DNA from: Panonychus citri
Lineage: Eukaryota > Arthropoda > Arachnida > Trombidiformes > Tetranychidae
Direction of reading: 5' to 3'
NCBI RefSeq assembly: GCF_014898815.1
Contig: NW_026515541.1
Span: 2,604,001-2,668,000, forward strand
DNA: 64,000 nt
Position 1 is the first letter of the stretch. The number at the start of each line of letters is the position of its first letter. The notes below the pieces were generated by a model that saw only the letters and a list, made by a program, of their open reading frames with translations, was not told where the DNA came from and did not search any database. Of this stretch, positions 32,341 through 45,641 are shown piece by piece. A program made the translations under genes and the position numbers.

Positions 32341-35300
32341 TTATGATAAAATTTTGTGTCTTTTCATGTGAAGAGTTAAATGGTCAGATCGAGCGAATCC
32401 TCTACCACAAACCTTACATTTGAAAGGTTTATCTCCAGAGTGTTTACGAAAATGCCTCGTTAATTCATCAGATCGAGCAAATTTCCAATCGCAATCAGGC
32501 CAATCACATTTGTATGGTTTTTCACCTATTTGATTGTGAAAAAAGAGAAATAGAGAGAAAAGTTACTTATAAGTCAATAATTTAGTTCGAGTATCAAATG
32601 TTCATTCTAAAAGTCAATGAATAGTTGATCATTTTCCTTTGATATTGTTGACCATTGATCATGACAGTAGACAGAATTGCGAATTGGGGATTGAAACAAT
32701 GATTGTGAGTTGATTAAAATCCACAAATGACTTGAAACAAATGATTTCATCGATGACAGAAAATTGAAACAATTCAAACAGATAGAATGAAATATTTTGA
32801 TATTGAAATGAATCGATTAGTAAATGTCTTAGAACAAAATCAATTCGTTGTCTCGTTGCAATTTATTTTGATACGAAATTCAAAATAGATTAGCTATTAA
32901 ATTCTATCTGTTTGAAATTGTTAATTTAATTAACCTGTGTGAAGCCTTTGATGGGCCTTAAGATGTGAACTTTTCGTATAAGCTTTGTTACATCCTTGGT
33001 AGTGGCAAAAGTGAACTCGGCGCCTCTCCAATTCGGGATTATTTCGTCTATTGATTTTAACTACTGGACTTGTGGTTGTTAGTGTTGTCGACGGTGAAAC
33101 ATATTCACTGATTGTAGGAACTTGAGTTTGATGACAATTGATGATCCCTTCACTCTCCGAATCGGGCGGTGTGGGTGGAGTGTAATTTGAAAGGAAAAGT
33201 CCATTTGTCTCTTGGGAAAGGTAACCCGAAGTTGGACTTGGTATTGCAGAGCATAGACCATTCATCGAATTGATTGTCTCATCATTGGGGGAGAAAATTA
33301 AATCACCAAGTTCAGGTATTGAGGTGAATTCAATTAAACTATTACTATCAGAGTGATTACTGACTAAATTGTTGCTATTGTTATTGTTGTTGTTGTTGTT
33401 GATTGAAGTAACGCTGTTGTGGTTAGTTACTGAGAGGTGACCTGTTGTTGAGGTGATTAATGGTTGACTTAAATCAGGATTGTTGAACGATCCACAATCA
33501 GATGGATGAGAATACCTGTTGAAATCACAGGAACCATTGTAATTTGATTTAATCAAGCCTCCAATTGAGTTGATTGATTGTTGGTTTTGTGGATGATGAT
33601 GTTGATTATGGTGATGAAGATTATTTTGTGGAAGATTATATTCTTGAGATGAAAGTGTCGTCGGGATATTTTGGTAAACGGAAGCTAAAGGATTACATGA
33701 TCGACCATTGCTATTGTTAGTTGAGTTACTATTATGATGAAGATGATGATTTGTTTGTTGAATTATAACTGTTGATGTTGTGCTTGTACATTTAATATCT
33801 TCCGATGGGAGATATTGATTTTGGGAAGAATGATTGAGAAAATTTAAACTAATTGGTGAAGCTTCTCTGTGATGATGATCTTCTGTTGATGTGGTACAAG
33901 GCTGTTTATTCCTGGAATTAGTGATAAATCCTTCCGACAATTGATGATGAAGATGATTATTGGTATTAGGGGTTGTGATGTTGGAAGATGTTGACAAATA
34001 ACGAGATAATCTTGACTCCTTTGGATCCCAATCAGGTATTGAAGATGATGATGTGGGTGAAGTAGACAATGAGGATGACAATGGGGAGAGAAGAGATGAT
34101 GACGAAGAGGAGAAAGTAGATGAAGGCGATATTGTTAAAGAAGATGAAGATTTGCCGGAAATAACGGGGCTCTTTAAAGTGGAAAACGTAAAAAGAGATA
34201 ATCAAACCAAAGCGAATCCATCAAATGATAATAAAAAAAAGCGAAATCACATCAGGAGATAATAGGGTTTGGAAAAGAAAAGAAAAAGCAAAAAAGAGAA
34301 AGAGAAAGCCTTAAGTTAGTATTGTATTAATACATCAGAAGATACGGTTTTCTATAATCATAGACATTTACATATGAACGGTTTTGTTTACAGTAACAAA
34401 CGGATCACCAACGGAAGAGGGTGGAGGTAATGGTACATGAGAAGGTGGAAAAGGTAACAAGGTAAAAGGAGAAAGGTAAGAGGAGGTGGAGAGGGAGAGG
34501 GAGAGAAAGTCTTTTCTTTTCTCTTTTTGTTAAAAGGTCTCCCACTCCCTTTTTTGTTGAACAAGGAGTCATTGTAATAACATTTACAGTTGAATGGTCC
34601 AATATATCAAATGGAAATATGGATATTCCCTTATTAAAAGATCACTTTTCTTTGGAACTCTATTCAATTTCCATCATGTTTTCACCAGAATAAAAATAAT
34701 TCCAAACAAAAGATAAACACCAAAGAGGGGAAAAGAGACAAAACCAAAGGAGTAGAATCGTTGATTCGATTGCTTTTTTGAAAATTGTAATAAAATGAAA
34801 AGTTAATGATGAACTGTTAATCAACTGACTTGTTTAATTAAAGATTTGGTGATTGGTCGGAAAGGGTTAATGCGAAATCAGCAAGAGGGAGTTAGTTGAG
34901 TTTTCTAAGAGAAGAAAAGTTTTTTCTAAACAATAAATTGTTTCCTTTGGCCTAATTTTATTTTCTCTAAGTAATCAAATCGCCAGCGAATCGTCGTCAT
35001 CAGCCTCCTACCTTCCTGTGGACTTTTTCATGTGAATTTATTTAAATTGGGTCAAGAAACTGTAAGTCACACTCTCTCTCTCTCTCTCTCCCTCGGATGG
35101 TCTCTCATCTTTTTCTCTGTGTAAGTAAATCTCAAGTAAAATTTTACTCTGACACTTGATTTCCATTCGCCTAAATCCACCCCCTCTCCTCCTTCTCTCT
35201 CTCTCTTCTCATCATCATTTCCGATTTCCTTTCGATTGAAAGAATAGAAGAAAATTTTCTATTCTAAAGGTAACTTTTTCTTTTTAACATCTTTTTATCC

Positions 35301-37585
35301 ATTCATCCCTCTCACCTTCTCTTCTTCTTCTTCTTTCCATCCTCCCTCTTCTTCTTTTCTTTTCTCCCTTTGTCACAAATACTCCTTAGCGTATCCCGGT
35401 CACCTAGAAATAGATGATGAGGGCGCTAAGAGAAACGAGAAAGATGTAAAGTCCATCATAGATATTGAGGCCAAGAACAGCTTACTCACTCTCTTTCTCT
35501 CTCATCTTCATCTTCTTGTCCTCCTTCTATTCATCCTCTAAATTTACTTTCTCATTTCTTTTCTCCCTCTCTTTCTCTCTTACCTCGTTCTGATCATTCT
35601 CATCTTTCTTCGCCTTCTTCTCTCTCTCTCTCTCTGCATCCTCTTTCTCTTTTTCTCATAACTTTCTTATTCACCATTGTATTAAGTCTTAAAACTTTTT
35701 CCTCTCTAATTCTTGCAACATTGATATTTTGTGATTCTAATGTTTTCACCTGTACATCTTTTTTTCGGCCAGTAATCGTCATCATCATCATCCAATGTAA
35801 ACTGTAGCAGAAACTAAAGGAAAACGATGTAACAATATCGCTGTCAACTAGAAATTGGGATAAATCAAATTTTCTTATTATTACCATAACAAATGAGGTG
35901 ATGCATCTCAAGCATTACGAGGTGTTGATGACAATGAAGAGAAAATTAAGATTCCAATTTATCTTCTTAAGTAAAAAGACAAGGATGAAGATTCCATCAT
36001 CAATTTCTTCATCACCTACAAACATCGAGAAGATAATTTATCAATTTCTTTTCTCATTCGAATGAAAAATTCGGATACGAGAACTATCATTGAATATTTT
36101 CTCTTCTATTCCAGCTTGGATCTCTCTCTCTCTCTCTCTCTCTCTCTTTGTGAGAAACAATTCATAATAATACATAATATTTGGATATTTTTATAGTCAT
36201 TGTTGACTAGAAAAGGTCGTGACCCTTGTCCATCTTCGATAAATTCGTATTCTCATAAGTACAATGTCCTTTTAACCAATGGACCTGTTGATCTCTTCTC
36301 TTGTCCGGTTGACCTCTACTGGATAATATAATCTCTATGTTTATTTATACACTTGAAAGGAAAATCTCATGTTGATGGTCAGGCTCTTAAAATACCCTCA
36401 GGATGCTGATTACCCTCAAGTTTGACACATCATCTGTACTCTGGACGTGTAATCCTTGTGACTCTCATCGTATCAACATTGATAACTTATTTAGATCAAA
36501 ATTTCTCATTCAATTTTTACTATTTCTGTTCTGATTGTTGTCTTAACCCTGTGATGACAATACTTTATTTTCATCGATGAATTTTCAATGAATTTGATTC
36601 ATCGGATCTAATACATCAGCCCTGTTGATTGACAGCGATTCTCAGGTCAACTTTATCCCAAGTGAATTGTCTCAATTTAGCTTTGAATCGGTTAACAATT
36701 AGAAACTTTATTCGTATTTAATAATTGCATCAACGATTGATTGATGATCCTGATTTGTGTAAATCAATTAACTTAAACATCAACAACAACATCATCTAAA
36801 TACAAACAATCAACAATAATTGTTCAATTTATCATTTGCTCAAATGTATCTGATTGTTTTTCCAGTCGAAGCTCTCAAACCAATTACAATCAATTATATT
36901 AATTTGTCAAACATTTAACACAATTTCTGAGTTAATCAACAAAACACGAATTAATTGATAATCAATTCTAATACCAAAGTGTTAGTCATGTTCTAAACAG
37001 AGTAAATAGAACTTGTCGAACTTGAAAGGGGGAAAAAGTTCTAATACTAATTCCTTTTTCTTATCATTTACTCTCTTAATTGAATTAACTGATTTTCTTA
37101 AAAAACAATAACAGTTAAAGAAAAAATAGAGAATGTAATTTAATCTAATTATTCCAACAACAAAGTGATAATAATAAGTATTATCACTTTCAATCGTTGT
37201 TTATGATCATGATGATTACGATAATTTTGTTGGCGGGAAAAGAAACGAGTCGTTGTCATCCTTCAATTGAGATGAAGATAAAAATATGAAGATGAAGATT
37301 TTCAGAGCATGAAGATTATGCTCAAAGTCAAATAGATTATCATTTACTACTCATCTCCTTTCGTTCAGCATCATCTCCCATCTTCATCCCTTTTATCATC
37401 ATCTCACCTTATTCACTTTCTCATCTTTTTTATTTCTTCTTACTCATCTTTTTTTTTCACAGGGATACTCACTAACCCTTTTCACACACTCACTCTCTCA
37501 CTTAGATCTCTAGATAAATATATACCTGTAAATACAATAGACAATCACCTTTACTGAATTTTTTTATCTCCATCACTTTTTATCT

Positions 37586-37641
<56 letters not shown>

Positions 37642-40592
37642 ATGATAAATAGACCGTCTATTGTATACAAAGTCCTCCTTCTTCCTCTCTTCATCTTCTC
37701 ATCTTTATTTACCTTTTTTTTCATCTACCTTGTCAATATTTTCATCATTTATATAACAATGATCAGGTTAATTCACTAACAATAACCAATTGAATGGTGT
37801 TAAGCTTATTTAATATTGTAAATATGAAAAAAAAATTCATCTTCAATTTGCATAATCATATCACAATCAGTCAACAATTAGTTAATCAAAATCCTATGCA
37901 ATTATAAAATTATATTTTTCATTTTCTCTTCTTCTCAATACTTTTCATCTTCATCATTATCTTTAAGTAGCTTTCTCTTTAAATCATTTTCTTATTTACT
38001 TTCATCACTGATCATCTTCATCGTAATTAACTAAATCGCTCTTTTATTCGGATAATTAACAATTTCAATTCAATCAACCGATTTCTCTCTCTCTCTCTCT
38101 CTCTCTCTCAAAAAGCATCACTCTCATCCTCATCATCTACCAGAATCATCATCATGTTTATATTGTAATTGAAATAATAACAATCATAAACGTTTAACTT
38201 TTGTTTACGGTTATTTAAACTCGATTTACTCTTAATCTTAATCTAAACACACACTCACACTTACAATCAACAGAAATCAAACTTGATTAATCAACTAATG
38301 TTTTCATATTAACGCATTTACCTGTTTAATAACTTAACTCGTGCGTTGATTAAAAGATGATCAATTTTTTTTCCCAATCAACGTTTCAGTTAACAATCAA
38401 TAATAATCTTAATCATCTCAGGCTAATAATCATCATTAAATATTGGAAAGTGATTCTATCAACCATTAAATGATAATGATGATCAAGATCAAGATGATTT
38501 ACTTTTATAATAATTCTCGTTCTTATTATAATATCAAACTGATTATCTTAACAATTTAATCAGTTGAACAATTTATCAAAATTTCACTTACTCGCAACGC
38601 TATTAAATCAGATTAATATCAATTTATTATCAATCAAAATGATTATAAAACTGATCAAATATCAATATCCACCAATTAACATTTATTTATCAAATAAAAA
38701 GTGCAACAATCAAATTTAATAATAATCAGGACCTTTTTTTTCATCAAATCATTAAACTATCAACGGCACAATCAAACAACTTACTAACCTAATTTATCAG
38801 TTACAATTATTTGAACAATCAAATTGAACAATCAAGAAACGTTGCTAAAATCTAACGATGAATAATCATCAGATTAATCAAATTAATAGATTACAATTGT
38901 GTAACCATTGGGATCCAACTTCCTGATTACATTTATTACCCTAGTCAGTCCTTAATCACTTCCTTAAACCTTATGGATAATTAAATAATCTAAGTTAATC
39001 TAAGGCCAAGGTCTCATTGAGTGGATGCGATTTGATCAAGTTCAAGGGTAAATTGTGATTCCTTGATTGTGATTAACTTGCGAGAAACTTTTTTCTCACC
39101 AAACACTTTGCCCTTTTTTTCTTGGTGTGGCTCTTTTGTTATTATCCAAAGGTACTGATGATGATAAAGATGAAGATGATGATATTAATATCACTAACTA
39201 CTATTAAATCAAGAAAAGTTTAACAATAAGTTTAACATTGAACTTAAATTGGATGCACTTTACAACAATCAGACAAAAAAGATCCTAGTAAATCAAAGGA
39301 TAAATCAAATTGGATAAAAGGTAAAAAAAAACTCATAGGTTGGGACCTGATTCCTTATGGAAATCATTTATTTACCGTTATTATGCCTTAAATTGTTATT
39401 ATTATCATACCTTTGATGATGAGGATGATAAAGGTGCCCTTGAAAAAATAAGAGTGAATGATGTAAAAAAAATGGATGAGAATGATAATTTAGGAGTTTT
39501 TTTTTCGAGAAAAAAAAACGTTAAGCTCAACACAAATTGTGCGTTTGATTAAAAATTTTTCATCTCTTTTCATCCCTGGAAACGGAAGTTGATATAAAGG
39601 TTTATCTTCATCATCTTGATATTTATCCTTTTCTTTGGGGTGGTAAAGGGGGGAAATTTTCGCTCTTTTCTCTCCCAATGTTCATTTGCACTTATATTAG
39701 TTGTCATTTCGATTGGGGACACTTTTCGAACCAAAGGTTTGCCCACTTTCGTATTCGAAATAATTTTTTACACCCCACTGAGGTTAAGAGGTTGATATGT
39801 GTATCTTATGTACCGAAGAGGGGGTTAGATTGTAAAGATAAAAAGTTCGTTTGAATAATTTGTTCTAATTTCAAGTTCGATGCGATTTATTTACTATGAT
39901 AAAACTTTTTCTAAACTCGAAACTTTTCCAAAGAAAACGAATTGTAAATTCTTTACTCTTTAATTTTCTCTGTTTCAAACTTAATCACCAATTTGATTTT
40001 GATTAATCCTTTAGGATTTTATTGTAAAGTTGAGGTTCTGTTTGAGCTTCGATAGTTGATTAGTTGGTTTCACAAATATTTATTAATTCAGTATTTAAAT
40101 TGGTTAGGACTCTTACGACTCTAATCATAATTAGGGTTAATTTTGATTGTGTGTGTGTTTTGCTATAATTAGATTTCATTAGATTTAATTGTTTCTAAAT
40201 TTTGGATTACGATTAAATTTAATAATGATTAGCTTGGATGAGCTTAATGATTTATTTATTTGCAACTAATTTTTGATTAACGATTAAAGTTGATTTGATT
40301 CATTTAAATTATAAATCGGACTTAATGAATTTAATTAGATTTTAGATATAAAAGTTGAATGTTGAACCGTTTACGTTAAAAATGATGGCGGATTTTAGGG
40401 TTAGGATAGAGTTAATTAGTTGGATTAAAATCAAATTCTTACCAATAATGATGATGAAGATGAAGATGATGAAAAATTTGATGATGATGTTATATCAGCA
40501 AATCCATTATTTGCTTCATTACAAATATAAGCGATCACAAAGTCGATGTCACTGAGAGCAGTTGACCCATTGGGAGATGAATCAAGATTCAT
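32341..40592 (-). CDS. Krueppel-like factor, KLF5/Dar1-like
   Basis: Three coding exons, 40592-40443, 34171-32935 and 32525-32341, encode 523 residues. Exon 1 starts MNLDSSPNGSTALSDIDFVI and ends in a Ser run that continues in phase 0 into exon 2. The long middle exon is rich in Ser, Asn, His and Thr and contains TPPTPPDSESEG. Three C2H2 fingers close the protein: the first in exon 2 (CHYQGCNKAYTKSSHLKAH), the second and third in exon 3 (FARSDELTRHFRKH and FARSDHLTLHMKRH). The stretch NRRNNPELERRRVHFC just before the fingers matches KLF5 (vertebrate NRRSNPDLEKRRIHYC), so a KLF5/Dar1 relation is more likely than KLF6/7. KLFs bind GC-rich or CACCC elements in the nucleus; insect Dar1 controls dendrite growth. 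Exon 1 lies across a 6.3-kb intron and is assigned by its open frame, donor and phase. Confidence 0.8.
36120..36148. repeat. (TC)n microsatellite
   Basis: An uninterrupted TC dinucleotide run in the KLF intron. Confidence 0.9.
37589..37639. repeat. (TC)25 microsatellite
   Basis: The longest pure dinucleotide run in the window, about 25 units, in the KLF intron. It is likely to vary in length between individuals. Confidence 0.95.
38083..38109. repeat. (TC)n microsatellite
   Basis: A pure TC run of about 13 units in the KLF intron. Confidence 0.9.
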
Positions 40593-42499
40593 ATTAAATG
40601 TTAATCGAGATGATAATTAAGAGAATGATGGTGACAATTGAGAAAATCCGACAAAAGTTAATTTAACACGAAACTTAAAGTAAATCGATTGAATCCATTT
40701 TCATGATAATCACGTTGATTGAGTTTAAATGTTTGTTGATTTTATTAACAAAAATATTCATCTTGTTTTTCACTTAAGTTATACATGTAAACGTTTTCAA
40801 TGTAACTGACTAACTGTTCAAAAGATGATCGTCTACTTGATTCTCACTCTCGCTCGTTCAATAAGACTCACTCATCATCTTTATCAAAAATCATCAAAAG
40901 CGGGGACAATTTTTTAAGAAATTGAGAGAGAGAGACGCGATGAAGATGAAAAGTTTTACTTGTACTGATTTAGCGGGAGAAGGAGGATGATCAAGATGAT
41001 GAAAACCGTTCAGTCGATCACTAAAATGAGTGAGCGAGAGAGAGAGAGAGAGTAGAATCGTCTTAGAAATGTTACAAAAGAGAATAAAAAAACTAGTTTT
41101 CTGACCTTAGAATGGCCTTTTTATTATTGTGTAAGTAACTCACTAGGTAAAGAGGTGACCCACACAGAGGCAAAGGCGGTCATCTTAAGATGGAGGGAGG
41201 GACTAAAATGATGAGGATGAAAATGAGGGAGAAAGAGAGAAACTGTCTACCTAGCGGTTCCTTTATTTTTTTTTCTCTCTCTCTCTCTTTCATTTCTCGT
41301 GGATAAAAAGGTAAGATGAGAAAATTTTTTACTCTAGATATTTTACTCATCCGGAGGATGAAAGAGAGATGAGGGAGAAGAGAAAGAGAGAGAAAATGAA
41401 TATTAAGATGAAGAAGATATTGTACATTATTTAAAAACATGGAGGGAGTTTGAGGGAAGAAGATGAGGAGGAAAAGAGGGAGTCCTTTTGTCATCAAAAT
41501 CTACACAATGAGCGAAGGGATGTTGGGGATGAATCAATTGCTTCTTTTTTCATCTCTCTCTCTCTCTCTTTCTTTTGAAGATGATTATGATGAAGAGGAG
41601 GATGAGGGAGAGATAGAGAAAGAGAGTATATAAATATCCTGCGAGAGAGAGAGATATCATCCCACCCCTCCCCCATCTCCCTAGAAAGAAAACGAAGGTA
41701 ATAAGTTATAAGGTAAAAGCGGTAAAAATCATGGGAGATTTTTTCGACTTCAGGTGAAATCTTATCAATGGGAGTTTAAATTGAGAGAGAAAAAGCGTCA
41801 ACTATTGTCCTCTTCCCCTTCTCGTCTTCATGATCATCATCCTCATCCTCTCCACCATCCTAATCATCATCATCTAGTTTTTCTTAGACTTGCACATTGA
41901 TGTGAATCAAATAACTGGGACTGTGTTAGTGGTGTTTTTTCACTGCGCTCATTGTACAAAGGGTGATGGTGGTGTTTGAGTGTCTTCAGCATTGTAAGCA
42001 CCAGGGAGGAAGTGGAGAGGTGGCGGTGGTGGTTATTGGCTTGAAAAGAAAGGCACTTTATAAGACCCAACCCTGAACCGGAATAACAGGGGTCGAAAGG
42101 TGTATTTTTGATCCATGTCCTCGAAATTAGGCCAAAATACGGGATAAAAGTTTCGAACAACTTCAACTAAAAGGAAACAATTTATAAATTGCCCTAGATA
42201 ATTATGGATATTAAAAGATATTTACTAATAAGTCTTACTGATCAACTGACCAATTAAGTGATTGCTGTCTGTTGGCAAAATTGTCAAGCTTCAAGCTTTA
42301 ATTATTGATTGTTGGTATTTTTAGGAAACAATTAAAGTTGACAATTAACATGATTAATACATAATGTTTGTTTTTGATTGCGATCATTGATTAGTTTATA
42401 AGAAAAAAAGTGTGTAAATTGTAACAACGGCGATTAATTAATTGTAATCATTTTCCAATCCAATATTGTAATTCCAAATGGCATTGATTAATTGCTTGA
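40593..42499. other. KLF upstream region and SPARC 3' flank
   Basis: Both neighbours run leftward, so this holds the KLF 5' untranslated region and promoter and the SPARC 3' end. It contains purine-rich GA runs (about 41035-41053) and pyrimidine-rich TC runs (about 41272-41290 and 41553-41569). The open frames on both strands are low complexity and not credible genes. Confidence 0.45.
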
Positions 42500-45053
42500 T
42501 TATTTATCCTCGTTTGATGAATTAAATTCATTGCATTTATCCTCAATTTCACCTGGGAAAATATGAAAAGATTTTAATTGTTAAGATGATTAAAACTCTT
42601 AATTAATTATAATATTGTCGATCTTTTTTTTCATTACCTTTTTCAACGCCCAAACAGTTACCCCATTCAGCTAAGGTCACCAAATGGTCATCGTTAGGGT
42701 CACACGAGTCCAAAAATCGACCAATACAAGGTTCCATTGATAATAAAGGTGCTCGAAGTGGAAACAGTTCATGTCGAGAGACTTTCCTATTAACCCAAAA
42801 ATTACGTTAAAAATGATTAACTTAATTGTGATTGAATTAAAATGGATTATAATAAACACCATAGGCAGTGATTAAAATAATTGACCTGGAAATTGATTGT
42901 AATTCAATTGAAATTTAAATCAATCAACCGATTAACTTTAACTTTGTGTATTAACATTTTTCTTATCCTTAAACTTTTTCATTAACTAAATGAACACTTT
43001 AATTGTTGAGTTGATTGTTAAACTATTTTAAATCTAAGGTTTATTTAGATTTACATATTAAATCAACTTAAATGTTAATTTTCTTGATACTTTTTGATTG
43101 CTAGAAGGAAAAATTTAATTTCCATTCCTTTGTATTCCAAATTGATTTGAAGTACAAGTTGTATTTAATATTGAACGACAAATGTTCAGAGTTAATTGTT
43201 AACATTTTCAACACTGAATTGTAAAGATTAATTTTGATTGTGATCAGTTAATTGCTCACCTATCATGAGGTTCAGTGTCTAAATCACAAAACTTCCAGAT
43301 GATCGCATTAATCCAACCATGGTGATAATTGTCCTTCTCGTGATCAGCGGGCTTTGGATATTTCTTGCTGAGAAAATGAAACATTTAAACATGGAAATTA
43401 GTTTTAATTGTTGACCATTAATTAACCTTTTAATTACCTCATGATTGTATAAAGCCATTCCTTCATTCGCCTTGGGAAATCAGCCAAAGTACCTTGATCA
43501 CAAGATCCAAGCTCTTTGCATTCACCATAATAATCAATGTGCATATGCAAATGATTATCAGTACAATCCTTTGATTCACCTGATTTAATTGTGATTAGAA
43601 AATTAAAAATCAGCCATCAACAACCAAATTAATTGTAATGATCAATAGTAAACTTGTAAAAATTTGAAATAATATTCATATACAAGATTTTGTGTTATGT
43701 TAACCTGATTGTTTGCTAATTGATTAACCATTCAATTGGTGATTAACAAATTGTGACAAGTGTTAAACTAATTGTTGATTTGCTATTTTTTCACTTGTTT
43801 CATTTGTTAATAGTTAATTTAGTATAGTTTTAATTGTAACCAATAAGAAAATAATGGTTGATAAATTGTTTACATTTGTGTAAACCATTTTTGTTTAACT
43901 GATTAAGATTTTTAAAATAGATTTTCACTTTTTAAATTGTAAACACAATTAGTTAACATTTATCATCACTATGGTTAATCAACAGGGAACCAGGAAGTTA
44001 ATTGTAGATGATTATTCAAAATCATGGTTGATTGAAATCAAATCTCTTGTATATTAAGATAATTGGTGAATATAAATCAAATTTAAGACAATGAATTGTG
44101 TTAGTTAACTGAACAATTAAGTTAATTACCTTCTTTGCAGACACATTGATGGCGGAAAAGATGACAATCTGAGTTCCAAGTGTTATTGTAATTGTCGCAA
44201 ACTTGTCGACGAGGATCTTTATTAGGTCCACATTCCCTTGATTGTTGAAAATTAAAATGAGTTAATTGTTGGCCTTTTAGATTCAGTGATTAGCTGATTG
44301 CTCTTTCATTCAACTTTCCATTTGTAAATCAATCAAAGATCTGTGATTAACTTTTTGAGTGTAATTATTGAAGCGAAAATGATGAATATGAAGATGAGGC
44401 TGAAGAAGATAATTTTGAAAAGAATCCAAAATCATCTTTTCCAATTACATTGGATTGTAATTAAGAAATTAAGAGTAAGAAATGATCTCCTTTTTTAAAG
44501 ATTTTACTGATTAGTCTGAGTTGTTTAGATAAACTTAGATTGAGAGTTAAGGAGATCGATTTTGACAAGAAGTCGATGGCTATTAGACAACAATTTAGAT
44601 CAACAATTAAGAGATTATTTCAACTATCATCTTATTCTCGTGTTTACCTTATACAAAGACATTTGGCCTCTGCTGTTGCAGGATCAATGACACATTCTCG
44701 TCCTGGTCCACATCGAGCCTTAGAACAAGGGTCTAACAATTAACAATTAGAATCATCAAGTAAATTATTGTGTGTAAACAATTGAATCAAATTGAATTAC
44801 CTTTTGAAATACTAGTTTTGTTTGTGATCGATTTACCAACAACTGAATTCGTTGATGTCTTATCAACTTTGGTCACTTTCTGTACGGATTATTGATGATA
44901 GAAAAGATTGGAAATTAATCACAATTAGATTTAATTGGTTTGGATCACTATTTCCTCAGTCAAGTTAATCATTACCTTTTCACAATTAACTGTTAGTAAA
45001 CCAGAAAAGAAAAGAAGAATTGTAATAAAGAGACACAATTTAACGAGCACCAT
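42500..45053 (-). CDS. SPARC: SPARC / osteonectin
   Basis: Eight exons, 45053-44976, 44879-44801, 44732-44648, 44236-44130, 43579-43438, 43367-43260, 42786-42638 and 42552-42500, encode 266 residues. SPARC is a secreted calcium- and collagen-IV-binding matrix protein of basement membranes. Exon 1 is a signal peptide (MVLVKLCLFITILLFFSGLL, then TVNCEK). Exon 2 is a short Thr/Ser/Lys linker, not the usual long acidic domain. Exons 3-4 form the follistatin-like domain (DPCSKARCGPGRECV, then the NYNNTWNSDCHLFRHQCVC stretch, with a possible N-glycosylation site NNT). Exons 5-7 form the extracellular calcium-binding domain (FPRRMKEWLYTIM, then FPLRAPLLSMEPCIGRFLDS) with the EF-hand DPNDDHLVTLAEW. 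All junction phases agree. Exons 5-7 were copied into two downstream pseudogene fragments at 50393 and 58122. Confidence 0.93.
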
Positions 45054-45308
45054 TTTGGATCAACAAGTTGGTGAAATTTTCTTTCTAAAGAACAACAATT
45101 AACTTAATCACATTAATAAGAAAATTCTAATAAAAAATCAGAACTTTAGTTTGCCACTGGAAGAATATAATCAAAGAAAACTGTGAAAGAAGATGAAAAG
45201 TAAACTATTTTAGGAAGAGATTGTTTCGTATGTTCTAACATCGAGTCAGCGATTTTTATCCTTCTCATCATCTCACTAATTGCTAAAAATAGCTCACTCT
45301 TCATCTCA

Positions 45309-45341
<33 letters not shown>

Positions 45342-45641
45342 ATTGCTTCTGTATGGAAGAGAAAATGATGCTAATCATCTTCCAAGAAAAAAAGAAAATG
45401 ATCTTTTTCATCCTTTCTTTTTTTCTATTTCCTCTTTTCCATCTCCATTTATATCAATACATTTACATTAAACGTTTGTAAATTATCATTTAATTTTCAA
45501 CCGATTCAGTTATTCAATCTAAATAGATAATTACATTTTAGTAGAGATGACTATTGAAAGATATTTTACAATTAATGAATTTTGAATGATTTAGAAATTA
45601 GCAAATAAATAATTTGAGAAAAAATAATCGATTAATATTGA
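45054..45641. other. SPARC promoter region and 3' flank of kinesin-like gene K1
   Basis: No coding exon. A (TC)n microsatellite lies at about 45311-45340. The SPARC promoter should lie near 45054-45300; no core element stands out. Confidence 0.45.

Larger units (their letters stand above)
34172..40442. other. First intron of the KLF gene
   Basis: This 6.3-kb intron is far longer than any other here. It is AT-rich and rich in TC-type microsatellites and in ATCATC runs. No coding exon of another gene was found in it. Its size and position suggest regulatory sequence for the KLF gene, but no specific site is identified. Confidence 0.55.

Noticed and set aside
35600..35911. Low-complexity open frames in the KLF intron and upstream region (also 41180-41676)
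   Set aside because: They come from TC/GA microsatellites, lack conserved motifs and have no splice support.
37589..37639. Dense TC runs considered as a CRISPR-like or satellite array
   Set aside because: They are simple dinucleotide microsatellites without spacers or a longer unit.
42677..42862. 61-residue open frame repeated at 42677, 50432 and 58160
   Set aside because: It is SPARC exon 7 read in another frame together with its intron. It repeats because the SPARC piece was copied.
44540..44743. Plus-strand open frame over SPARC exon 3
   Set aside because: It overlaps a well-supported minus-strand exon and has no homology of its own.
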